This document shows, in pieces, positions 7,413-15,009 of a stretch of 52,440 nucleotides of DNA. Origin of the DNA: an uncultured Bacilli bacterium (lineage in GTDB: Bacteria > Bacillota_I > Bacilli_A > RF39 > UBA660). The position numbers and the translations under genes were made by a program. Within the stretch, counting starts at the first letter, position 1, and each line of letters starts with the position of its first letter. Below the pieces are notes generated by a model. That model was not told where the DNA came from and ran no database searches. It saw only the letters and a list, made by a program, of their open reading frames with translations. The stretch is from positions 1 through 52,440 of the forward strand of contig CANRCO010000001.1 in NCBI GenBank assembly GCA_947629125.1, given 5' to 3'.

Positions 7413-9047
7413 TAAAACTAATTTTTTATTTTTTAGTGTATAGATTAAATCAGCATTAAGAGCCATTTTATTATCATGAGTTATCATAATAATTGTCATT
7501 TTATTTTTTAATTTAACTAGGACTTGAGCTATTTGTTCACTAGAAGTACTATCTAAACTACTAGTTATTTCATCTAAAAGTAATATTTTAGTTTTACTAA
7601 GTAATGCCCGAGCTATTGCTAAGCGTTGTTTTTCTCCCCCACTTAAAATACTAGCATCTTCACCAATAACAGTATCATAACCTTTTTCTAAAGATTTAAT
7701 TTTTTTATCTAGCCCAACTAATTTACATACTTTTTTTATATTATTAAAGTCTTCATCAATCATGCTTAAATTTTCTTTAATACTTAAATTAAAAATATAT
7801 GGTTGTTGGGTTACTAAAGCAATATTACTTCGAATACTTTCTTCATCTAACTCATTTAATAAAGCATTATCAATATAAATTTTACCAGCAGTTGGTGTAT
7901 ATAATTTAGTAATTAAATTAAATATTGTTGTTTTACCTATGCCACTTGGCCCAACTATTGCTACAAATGATTTAGCATTAATTTTTAAATTAACATCTTT
8001 TAAAATTAAATTATTATCATAACCAAAAGAAACATTTTCTAAAGTAACACTACCTTTCACATTTGTTAATTTTTTATCACCATAGTTTTCGATTTCATAA
8101 TCTAAAACGGAAAATATTCTTTTACTAGCTAAATTAAATTGGCTTAAATAAGTAATTAAAGTAGCAAACTTATTAGAAAAATTAAAGACATTAGTTTTAT
8201 ACATAAATATGATAATAAAATTAGCAGTACTTAATAATTTATATTTAATTAAAAAGATTGCTAAAAAAACCATTAATCCATAAAAAACTGATTCCATAAA
8301 ACGAGCTATTTTATTAGATACTTCTAAATAATAACTACTTTTATATTCTAGTTCTTCGATTTTTTCAAAATTATTATTAGTTTTTAAATCAAATTTATCT
8401 TTTAATTGTAAAGTTTTAATATCTTTATTACCTTTTAATATTTCACTTACTAAAGATGTATTATTATCATTTAATAATAAACTTTGATTATGATAATAAA
8501 TACTTTTTCTTATTCCATAATATCTTATTAAAATTGTACTAATAGATGCTATTAAATAATAGATACCAATTATATAATTTAAATAAAATATATATATTAA
8601 TACTCCAATATTACTTAATGCAATAAGTAAACTTTCTTTAATGTTATTTAAAAAGTTAGCTATACTACGAGTATCATTATTTAATTTATTTAAAATAGTT
8701 CCAGTTAAATTTTCATGAGTTTTAGCATAATTTAAATTTAAAATTTTATTAAAAACTTTTCTTTTTATATTTAAAACAAATTTTTTACGAAAAGTTAAAT
8801 AATTTTTTGCTAACCTTAGATTTAAAAATGTATTAAGTAGTTGTAAACAACCTCCGACTATTGCTAAAATAAATACTATTTTATAATTAGAAGCTAATAT
8901 TTTATTTATAATATTACCATTAATTGAAGGTGTTACTGCTCCTAATATAGCAATTATTAAACCAATTACAATTAAATAAATTATTTCTTTTTGACAATTA
9001 TTTAAAAACTTTATACATTTTTTTAAATTTAAATAAGTATCTTTCAT
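7404..9047 (-). CDS. ABC exporter, fused permease and ATPase (candidate lipid-linked glycan flippase)
   Basis: A 547-residue half-transporter. About six membrane helices occupy the first 300 residues. A nucleotide-binding domain follows with Walker A GPSGIGKTT (about 365), Q-loop TQQPYIF, signature LSGGEKQR, Walker B ILLLDEITSSLD and the switch His in ITHD. It lacks an N-terminal peptidase C39 domain, which argues against a bacteriocin exporter. It overlaps the upstream glycosyltransferase by 4 bases (ATGA), so translation is probably coupled. Family members include PglK/MsbA-type flippases of lipid-linked oligosaccharides as well as drug and lipid exporters. Context of sugar kinase, nucleotidyltransferase and GT4 genes favours a glycan substrate; this is inference. 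Confidence 0.85.
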   Translation of the reverse strand: MKDTYLNLKKCIKFLNNCQKEIIYLIVIGLIIAILGAVTPSINGNIINKILASNYKIVFILAIVGGCLQLLNTFLNLRLAKNYLTFRKKFVLNIKRKVFNKILNLNYAKTHENLTGTILNKLNNDTRSIANFLNNIKESLLIALSNIGVLIYIFYLNYIIGIYYLIASISTILIRYYGIRKSIYYHNQSLLLNDNNTSLVSEILKGNKDIKTLQLKDKFDLKTNNNFEKIEELEYKSSYYLEVSNKIARFMESVFYGLMVFLAIFLIKYKLLSTANFIIIFMYKTNVFNFSNKFATLITYLSQFNLASKRIFSVLDYEIENYGDKKLTNVKGSVTLENVSFGYDNNLILKDVNLKINAKSFVAIVGPSGIGKTTIFNLITKLYTPTAGKIYIDNALLNELDEESIRSNIALVTQQPYIFNLSIKENLSMIDEDFNNIKKVCKLVGLDKKIKSLEKGYDTVIGEDASILSGGEKQRLAIARALLSKTKILLLDEITSSLDSTSSEQIAQVLVKLKNKMTIIMITHDNKMALNADLIYTLKNKKLVLKK

Positions 9048-10153
9048 TTTAATAAATCCTTATATATTTTAGTATATTGCGGTAATATTGTTTCAATATC
9101 ATAATTTTTAGCTATTTTTAAATTATCTTTACTTAGTTTACTAGCTAATTTTGGATTATTTTTTATCTTTTTAATAGCCAGAATTAATTTTTGTGGGTCA
9201 TTTATTGGAACTACTAACCCATTTTTATTATGTTTAATTAAATCATGGTTACCGCGACAATCTGTAACAATAATTGGTTTTTGTTTAGCCATTGCTTCCA
9301 TTATATTAAGTGGTAATCCTTCTTGTTTACTAACGGATAAAACTAGATTAGTTATTTCTAAAATGGCATTAATATCATTTCTAAATCCTAAAAATAAAAT
9401 CTTATCTTCTAAATGATATTTTTTAACTAATTTTTGGACTTGTCCATTTAAAATATCTTCTCCGACTAATAAAACTTTTATATTAGTTAAATCCATTTGA
9501 CGTAAAGTTTTAACTAAATATTTTTGTCTTTTACGTTTAGAAATTTCTGCTACATAAGTAATTACATAATCATTTTTTTTAATACCTAATTCTTTTTTCA
9601 AAGTATTTTTCTCTTTTAAAGTTAATTTATTATGAAAATTATTTTGATGATAGCCGATTCCTTTAATAAAATAAGTTTTTACTTTAAAATGTTTTTTACT
9701 AAAATTATAATCTTCTTTATTAATAGTTACTAAACAATCAGTATATTTAATTAAATATTTTTCAATAGGATAATAAAGTATCCAATTAATTAAAGGTGCT
9801 CCTTTAAAAAAATGTAAACCATGAACTGTATATAATACTTTAGAATGAACTTTGGCTTTAGCAACTGCTAAACGAGTGTTTACTCCACCCATTGGAGTAC
9901 TAGTTGATATTAAATCATATTGTTCTTGTTTTAAAATTTCTGCTAATTGTTTAATAGCTTTAAAATTACAAAATTTAAAAGGAGTCCTTGTTATCGGCAA
10001 AGCAAATTTTTTATCACAATTAGGAATTTTATTTTTTGTATTAGTTGCTACATGAACAATGTAACCATTATTTTTAAACCAGGCAATATAAGGTAAATAA
10101 CATAAGTTTATATGCATATCTGTATTAGCAACTATTAAAACTTTTTTTGCCAA
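9044..10153 (-). CDS. Glycosyltransferase family 4, TTG start
   Basis: About 369 residues. The N-terminal half has the GT4 family-style segment STSTPMGGVNTRLA, then YTVHGLHFFKG, similar to the CapM/PglA group that adds an early sugar to a lipid carrier. The C-terminal half has VGEDILNGQ, LGFRNDI and KQEGLPLNIMEAMA, the EX7E-type donor site. An upstream in-frame TTG at 10171 would make the protein six residues longer, but the GAAAGGAGGG Shine-Dalgarno lies inside that extension, 6 bases before a second TTG at 10153, so I place the start at 10153. It is 20 bases downstream of the nucleotidyltransferase and overlaps the ABC exporter by 4 bases. Confidence 0.85.
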   Translation of the reverse strand: MAKKVLIVANTDMHINLCYLPYIAWFKNNGYIVHVATNTKNKIPNCDKKFALPITRTPFKFCNFKAIKQLAEILKQEQYDLISTSTPMGGVNTRLAVAKAKVHSKVLYTVHGLHFFKGAPLINWILYYPIEKYLIKYTDCLVTINKEDYNFSKKHFKVKTYFIKGIGYHQNNFHNKLTLKEKNTLKKELGIKKNDYVITYVAEISKRKRQKYLVKTLRQMDLTNIKVLLVGEDILNGQVQKLVKKYHLEDKILFLGFRNDINAILEITNLVLSVSKQEGLPLNIMEAMAKQKPIIVTDCRGNHDLIKHNKNGLVVPINDPQKLILAIKKIKNNPKLASKLSKDNLKIAKNYDIETILPQYTKIYKDLLK

Positions 10154-10173
10154 AATAAACCCTCCTTTCAAAT

Positions 10174-10899
10174 TTATTGTTTTATTATTTCTTTTTTTAA
10201 TTTTAAACTAATATCGTAACGTTTGCCTTTCATTAATTGAGCTTTTATTTTTGTTTTAGTACATAAATTTTTAATTATTTCCCCCATTGAATCAACCTTT
10301 TTATTTTCGTCAAATATTTCTAATAATATTTTTAAATCTTCCTTTTTTAACCAATAAAATGGCGGAATAGCATAATTGCTTCTAGGATGAATTGGTTTTT
10401 CTTCCATATTAATTATATAATTATTTTCATCTATTTCAATAACTCCTGTTTTTTGTAATTTAGATAACTCTGGCTCAAAATAATACATAATATATGATTC
10501 GTTATTTTTATTAAAATCATCAAAAATATATTTTAAAGAAAAATCTAATAAGTTATCTCCAGCTAAAACGAAAATATCATCATTAATTTTTAAATAATCA
10601 ATTGTTTTTATTAAAGCTGATACTGCTCCAACTTTATTTTCTTCACATGTTGAACCATCACTTACTATCGTAATTTTAGTTTCTAACTTTTTCTTTTGAT
10701 GCCATTTTTTAAAATCATCTAAAAAAGTATCATTAGTAATTATAATAAATTCATCAATATGATTAGTACTGCTAATAATATTATCCATAATATAATCTAA
10801 AATATATTTTTCTTTAATATTTAATAGAGCTTTAGATTTATGTAAAGTTAATGGATACAATCTTGTCGCATAACCACCAGCTAAAATTAAACATTTCAT
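10174..10899 (-). CDS. Sugar-1-phosphate nucleotidyltransferase
   Basis: A 241-residue enzyme of the NTP-transferase family that makes an NDP-sugar from a sugar-1-phosphate. The N-terminal signature reads LAGGYATRLYPLT with the catalytic Lys in HKSKALLNI. VLAGDNLLDF supplies the metal-binding Asp, and MEEKP and YAIPPFYWL sit at the sugar pocket, as in RmlA/GlmU-type catalytic domains. It lacks the C-terminal left-handed beta-helix of GlmU. Its ATG overlaps the stop of the sugar kinase gene by 4 bases, which strongly suggests that the kinase product is its substrate: sugar to sugar-1-P to NDP-sugar. The sugar is not proven (see the galacturonokinase-like kinase at 10896). Confidence 0.85.
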   Translation of the reverse strand: MKCLILAGGYATRLYPLTLHKSKALLNIKEKYILDYIMDNIISSTNHIDEFIIITNDTFLDDFKKWHQKKKLETKITIVSDGSTCEENKVGAVSALIKTIDYLKINDDIFVLAGDNLLDFSLKYIFDDFNKNNESYIMYYFEPELSKLQKTGVIEIDENNYIINMEEKPIHPRSNYAIPPFYWLKKEDLKILLEIFDENKKVDSMGEIIKNLCTKTKIKAQLMKGKRYDISLKLKKEIIKQ

Positions 10900-12038
10900 A
10901 AACCAACTCCATTATAAGTATTACAAAAATAAATTGCAAACTCTTTTTTATATTGGGGATATATTTTAAGATATTTTTCCGTAACAGTTTTTTTAATTAT
11001 ATCCTCTTTTTGAGGATCAATCAAAGCCATATAATAGCCATTAAATCCTGCTCCAGAAAATCTTCCCCCATAAACACCATCCAAATTAGTAACGATATCA
11101 TGTAAAGTTTCTAATTGCGCCGAACCAGTTTCATAATTTTCAATTGAGCTTTTTCCCGACTCAGTTATAAGTTTGCCAAAATTAATTAAATCGCCTTTAG
11201 TAAAATATTTTATTCCTTCTTGAACTCGATTTAATTCAGTATAAAAATGGGTAGCTCTTTTAATATGATTTATCGGAAAAATATTTTTATTTTTTAAAAA
11301 TATATCATAAGAAAATTTTCTTAAATATGCTTCTTGATATTCAATTGGAGAATTTTGCATTAAAGAATTCATTAAAAATGCTGTTGTTTTACATTCATCT
11401 ACGCGAATATTATAACTTGTAGTTGGTAAATTATGAGTAATTCCTGAAAAAATTAAACATATTTTAAAATTAAGATTATCATTTATTTTAATTAATTTAT
11501 GACTATTATCTAAAGGGTCAATACATAATAAATGATTTTTCTTACTATATATTTCGCAACTTGGATCTAATATCCCGACTTTCGTATTCATATATTTATT
11601 TTCTACAGTTACAACTAAATCAACTAAGTCTTTATTTTCTAATTTTAAATTATTTACTTTAGCTATAGCTAAAAGATAACATAAAATTATTGCAGAAGAT
11701 GAAGCAAGTCCCCCAATCGGAATCGTTTTATCAATATGAGCATTTATTCCATAAATAAGTTCATATTTTTCCTTTAAAGCCTTAATACTACCTATTAAAT
11801 AATCTGGCCATAACCCATTTGTTTTTGGAATATTTTTATAAGAAAAATCAGCTACACCATCAAAATTATCCGACGTAATAAAAAAAGAACCATCAGTTGT
11901 CTTGTTAAATTTTATTTTTAATCCCTTATCAATAGCAAAACCACATATTAAACCTAGTTGATGATCTATATGAGCTCCTAAAGGACAAACTCGAAAAGGG
12001 ACAAATATTTCGTATTTATAATTAAGTTGTTTTTTCAT
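10896..12038 (-). CDS. GHMP sugar kinase, galacturonokinase-like
   Basis: A 380-residue anomeric sugar kinase of the galactokinase/GHMP fold. The N-terminal signature is VPFRVCPLGAHIDHQLG, where ordinary galactokinases have GRVNLIGEHTDY. The CPLGAHIDHQ variant is, from memory, that of plant galacturonokinase and its bacterial relatives, so D-galacturonate or another uronic acid is the favoured substrate. The ATP loop is PIGGLASSSA and motif 3 is GRFSGAGFNGYY. It starts a transcription unit from the promoter at 12072-12100 and is coupled to the nucleotidyltransferase downstream. A uronic acid would offer a carboxyl group for the asparagine-synthetase-like ligases in the same locus. The substrate assignment is an inference from one motif. 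Confidence 0.75.
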   Translation of the reverse strand: MKKQLNYKYEIFVPFRVCPLGAHIDHQLGLICGFAIDKGLKIKFNKTTDGSFFITSDNFDGVADFSYKNIPKTNGLWPDYLIGSIKALKEKYELIYGINAHIDKTIPIGGLASSSAIILCYLLAIAKVNNLKLENKDLVDLVVTVENKYMNTKVGILDPSCEIYSKKNHLLCIDPLDNSHKLIKINDNLNFKICLIFSGITHNLPTTSYNIRVDECKTTAFLMNSLMQNSPIEYQEAYLRKFSYDIFLKNKNIFPINHIKRATHFYTELNRVQEGIKYFTKGDLINFGKLITESGKSSIENYETGSAQLETLHDIVTNLDGVYGGRFSGAGFNGYYMALIDPQKEDIIKKTVTEKYLKIYPQYKKEFAIYFCNTYNGVGL

Positions 12039-12071
12039 TTTACTACACCTATGTTTAATTCCTATAAATTA

Positions 12072-12100
12072 ATTATAAAGAATAAAATTTATTATTGCAA
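12072..12100 (-). promoter_or_regulatory. Promoter of the sugar kinase operon
   Basis: Minus strand TTGCAA (12095-12100), 17-base spacer, TATAAT (12072-12077), then the AGGTG ribosome site before the kinase ATG at 12038. It begins about 10 bases after the stop of the radical SAM gene at 12111. Confidence 0.75.
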
Positions 12101-12110
12101 GTCTTATAAG

Positions 12111-13163
12111 TTACTTATTTTTAATAAAGCCAAAATAATTACACATACATCTTTTACTAGGACAGATAAATTCATCTTTAATTAACTTAATATCTTTTTT
12201 TAAAGCATTACCTACTACTGATAATTCATTACAAGAAACACAACGAGAAATAATTCCTAAATTATCAATTGAAATACTATTTACTCCGGAATCACAAAGC
12301 ATACCACAAGGATTAAAACCACCTTCAACATTTAAAGCTAAATCACTAGTATTGTAAAAATAAAATTCTTGATTTTTTTGGTTTGTTACCTTTAACCATT
12401 TTTGGTTATTTCTATTTAGTTTTTGTTTTAAAGTTGCAGAAATACTTTTATGATAATCACGAATAATTATATAAACAATAGAAGAAGCATATTTTTTATA
12501 TTTCTCATAAAATTCTTGATATTTTAAATAATCTGCATCTTCAACTAAAGGATAACCAATATTAATTTTGATATTATAATTTCTCTTAGCTAAAAAATTA
12601 ATAAAAGGTGCTATAATTTTATTTTCATATTTAGCTTTTTTTAATACTAAAGAATTTATTTTAGGATGTTTATTACGAATATATTTGATTTTTTCCATGA
12701 ATTCTTTTTGATTTGTATATTCTTGATAATAATTAGCGGATATATTTAAAATTCGATTATCTAATCCTTTAAAAATATTTGTTATATTTTTTAATTGTTC
12801 TTTAGATAAAGATAAATTAGTAGTAATATAATAATTAATAATTCCCTTAAATTTAACATTAGCTAAATTAGTTAAAATAGTTATAAAATCTTTTAAAATA
12901 GTTACTTCTCCTCCAATTAAATAAAGAGAAATAGTTTTATATTTATCATTTAATTCATTTTCAATAAATTTAATAATTTTAGTACATATTTTAGCTCTTA
13001 TTTGTGCTGATTCGCCTTTACTTTCTTCAATATGTTTGTTTTTATTGCCTTGAATACAAAAATCACAATAATAGTTACATAAACTAGTTAATTGCCAACG
13101 AATTGTATAGTTTTTATCTTTTCGTTTTAAATTTTCAATTGTTTTTATTTCTGAATTTTTCAT
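12111..13163 (-). CDS. Radical SAM protein with C-terminal SPASM/twitch-like cysteines (copy 1)
   Basis: A 350-residue enzyme. LCNYYCDFC gives the CX3CX2C that binds the SAM-cleaving 4Fe-4S cluster at about residues 30-37, followed by LIGGEVTIL, the GGE motif that holds SAM. The C-terminal 70 residues carry CGMLCDSG, SRCVSC and CPSKRCMC, arranged like SPASM or twitch auxiliary-cluster domains, found in enzymes that modify peptides, proteins or sugars. It is a close paralogue of the gene at 19387. It has its own promoter (13184-13212). Substrate unknown: the glycan cluster suggests a sugar or an aminoacyl-glycan, while SPASM would also fit a peptide such as the protein at 13251. Confidence 0.82.
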   Translation of the reverse strand: MKNSEIKTIENLKRKDKNYTIRWQLTSLCNYYCDFCIQGNKNKHIEESKGESAQIRAKICTKIIKFIENELNDKYKTISLYLIGGEVTILKDFITILTNLANVKFKGIINYYITTNLSLSKEQLKNITNIFKGLDNRILNISANYYQEYTNQKEFMEKIKYIRNKHPKINSLVLKKAKYENKIIAPFINFLAKRNYNIKINIGYPLVEDADYLKYQEFYEKYKKYASSIVYIIIRDYHKSISATLKQKLNRNNQKWLKVTNQKNQEFYFYNTSDLALNVEGGFNPCGMLCDSGVNSISIDNLGIISRCVSCNELSVVGNALKKDIKLIKDEFICPSKRCMCNYFGFIKNK

Positions 13164-13183
13164 ATTATCACTTCTAATTAAAA

Positions 13184-13212
13184 ATTATAATATTTATTAT
13201 GAAAGGAGTCAA
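13184..13212 (-). promoter_or_regulatory. Promoter of radical SAM copy 1
   Basis: Minus strand TTGACT (13207-13212), 17-base spacer, TATAAT (13184-13189). It lies directly after the terminator of the small gene at 13251, so the radical SAM gene is transcribed independently of the upstream units. Confidence 0.78.
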
Positions 13213-13216
13213 CAAA

Positions 13217-13246
13217 ACAAAAAAATTTTCTATTTCTAGAAAAATT
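13217..13246 (-). terminator. Terminator of the small-protein gene
   Basis: Minus strand TTTTCTA, GAAA, TAGAAAA then seven T, starting about 5 bases after the stop codon at 13251. Confidence 0.75.
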
Positions 13247-13250
13247 TTAA

Positions 13251-13784
13251 TTACTTTGTCAATTTTCTTACTTTTGCTTCAGTATCATTATTTACAATTG
13301 TAGCTGGTAAATAAGTAAAATCTGTCATACTAAGCAACCCATTTTCACCATTCATTTTTTGAACTTCAAGATAATTTTTATTATTATAAACAGTAATATT
13401 ATCACTTATATAATTATATATTCCCAGTGGAACTTCCTCTACTTTGGTATTAACATTAATTAAACCATATGTTATGCTAACTTGATCTTGCTTTCCATTA
13501 GGAAAATAATTAATTTTCATAATTTTACGATATTCTTGATTATTTTTTGCAAATATTGGATTATCACTAATTTTAGAATAACCTCTTTGTTTAATTACAC
13601 TAGTTAAATCAGTTGTTTCATCAATAGCTAAGTTGGAATATTCTTTTATAGAATTAGGATTTTTATAAGCTGTATAACAAGTAGTAGCTATCATTGCTCC
13701 AACTGCCAACGTACAAAGACAACCAGGTAAACATCCAGAAGATGCATATGTTTTACCATCATCATTATGCCAATTTTCTTTCAT
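13251..13784 (-). CDS. Small protein with Cys-rich hydrophobic N-terminal segment, unknown function
   Basis: A 177-residue protein I do not recognise. After a polar 16-residue start come Cys18, Cys22, Cys24 and Cys36 within a hydrophobic, possibly membrane-inserting stretch (GCLPGCLCTLAVGAM). No lipobox with a preceding signal peptide is present. The rest is polar and looks like a small beta-rich domain (NYFPNGKQDQVSITYG). The start has AAAAGGAG 8 bases upstream. It has its own promoter (13816-13844) and its own terminator (13217-13246), so it is a single-gene unit inserted between the radical SAM and GT4 genes. That independence, plus the Cys residues next to SPASM-like radical SAM enzymes, makes a modified substrate conceivable, but no RiPP leader or core pattern is recognised. 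Confidence 0.65.
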   Translation of the reverse strand: MKENWHNDDGKTYASSGCLPGCLCTLAVGAMIATTCYTAYKNPNSIKEYSNLAIDETTDLTSVIKQRGYSKISDNPIFAKNNQEYRKIMKINYFPNGKQDQVSITYGLINVNTKVEEVPLGIYNYISDNITVYNNKNYLEVQKMNGENGLLSMTDFTYLPATIVNNDTEAKVRKLTK

Positions 13785-13815
13785 CTAATTTTCTCCTTTT
13801 AAAATTGCAAAACAT

Positions 13816-13844
13816 ATGCTAACAAAAAATACGCATTTTGTCAA
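13816..13844 (-). promoter_or_regulatory. Promoter of the small-protein gene
   Basis: Minus strand consensus -35 TTGACA (13839-13844), 17-base spacer, and -10 TAGCAT (13816-13821) preceded by TGT, an extended -10. It abuts the stop codon of the GT4 gene at 13846. Confidence 0.7.
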
Positions 13845-13845
13845 A

Positions 13846-15009
13846 TTATTTTAAAATACTTTCCCATTTATTTAATATCTTATCTTTTGTAAAATCTTGA
13901 ACTCGTTTTTGACTAGCTAATTGATAATGTTTATATAACTTTTTATCATTTAAAAGTAATAAAATACTTTTAGCTATTTCTTTTTCTTCTTTAGTTAAAG
14001 CATCACCTGCTTCATATTTAACCCGATCACAAGTCGGAATTAAAATACCATAATCTCCTAAAGTTACTTTTTTAACAAATTTATCTAACTTTTTCTTAGG
14101 GGCTAAAATTTCTTTGGAACCACCTGGAGCATCTGTAGCAATAATTGGTAAATCACAAGCCATTGCTTCTAATAAAACATTAGGCATTCCTTCATAAAAA
14201 GAATTTAAAATATATATTTTAGCATTGTGCATATAACGATAAATATTATCAACAAAATCTAGTATTATGATATTTTTTTCTAAATGTAAATCTTTAACTA
14301 ATTTTAAATAATAATCTTTATATGGTCCGCGTCCAGTCAAAATTAATTTAGCGTTCTTCTTTTGTTCAACTACTTTACTAAAAGCTCTAATTAAATGCCA
14401 TTGTCCTTTTTGATAATTATATCGACCAGAAGAAATTATTACATCACCTTTAAAATATTTTCTATCTTCACTAGGTAAAGCTTCTTGTTTTTTTTCATTA
14501 ATATCTTCAATTTCACAAAAATTAGGAATTACAATATTTTTTTTAGGTTTAGAGTGAAAATTTTCAATTTGGTCCAACATAACTGATTCAGATACATTAA
14601 CTATTAAATCAACTTTCTTAATTATTTTTTTATATTTTTTAATTAATTTTGGAGAATACATCTCATCATTAGCTGAAATAAAATTTCTAACAGAAATTAT
14701 TACTTTATCTTTATATTTAGTTACATAATTATAAATATTATATTTAAGTATAAAACTAATTGTATAGTCTATTTTTAACTCTTTTTTTACTTTTCTTAAT
14801 TTCCATAAACCAATAAAATTTTTCTTTTTACTAGTTAGTTCAGGAATTTCAATTATATTAACATCGGGAATATAATCAGCATCTTTCATCGTTCTAACTA
14901 CTAAAGTAACATTATGTTTATCTTTTAGATTATTGCATAAATTATAAATTACTTTTTCTGCCCCACCTGTACGCATAGCACCTATCAAAAATAAAATATT
15001 TTTTTTCAT
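13846..15009 (-). CDS. Glycosyltransferase family 4 (copy 1)
   Basis: A 387-residue GT4 enzyme. The N-terminus reads LIGAMRTGGAEKVIYNL. The donor domain has SSGRYNYQKGQW (about 208), LTGRGPYKDY and NSFYEGMPNVLLEAMA with the EX7E motif, followed by APGGSKEIL. It is a close paralogue of the gene at 18231; both carry the identical run YKDKVIISVRN. It abuts the asparagine-synthetase-like gene at 15010: the TAA of that gene is immediately followed by this ATG, with GGTGAT as ribosome site, so it belongs to the same operon. Acceptor and donor sugars are unknown. Confidence 0.85.
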   Translation of the reverse strand: MKKNILFLIGAMRTGGAEKVIYNLCNNLKDKHNVTLVVRTMKDADYIPDVNIIEIPELTSKKKNFIGLWKLRKVKKELKIDYTISFILKYNIYNYVTKYKDKVIISVRNFISANDEMYSPKLIKKYKKIIKKVDLIVNVSESVMLDQIENFHSKPKKNIVIPNFCEIEDINEKKQEALPSEDRKYFKGDVIISSGRYNYQKGQWHLIRAFSKVVEQKKNAKLILTGRGPYKDYYLKLVKDLHLEKNIIILDFVDNIYRYMHNAKIYILNSFYEGMPNVLLEAMACDLPIIATDAPGGSKEILAPKKKLDKFVKKVTLGDYGILIPTCDRVKYEAGDALTKEEKEIAKSILLLLNDKKLYKHYQLASQKRVQDFTKDKILNKWESILK

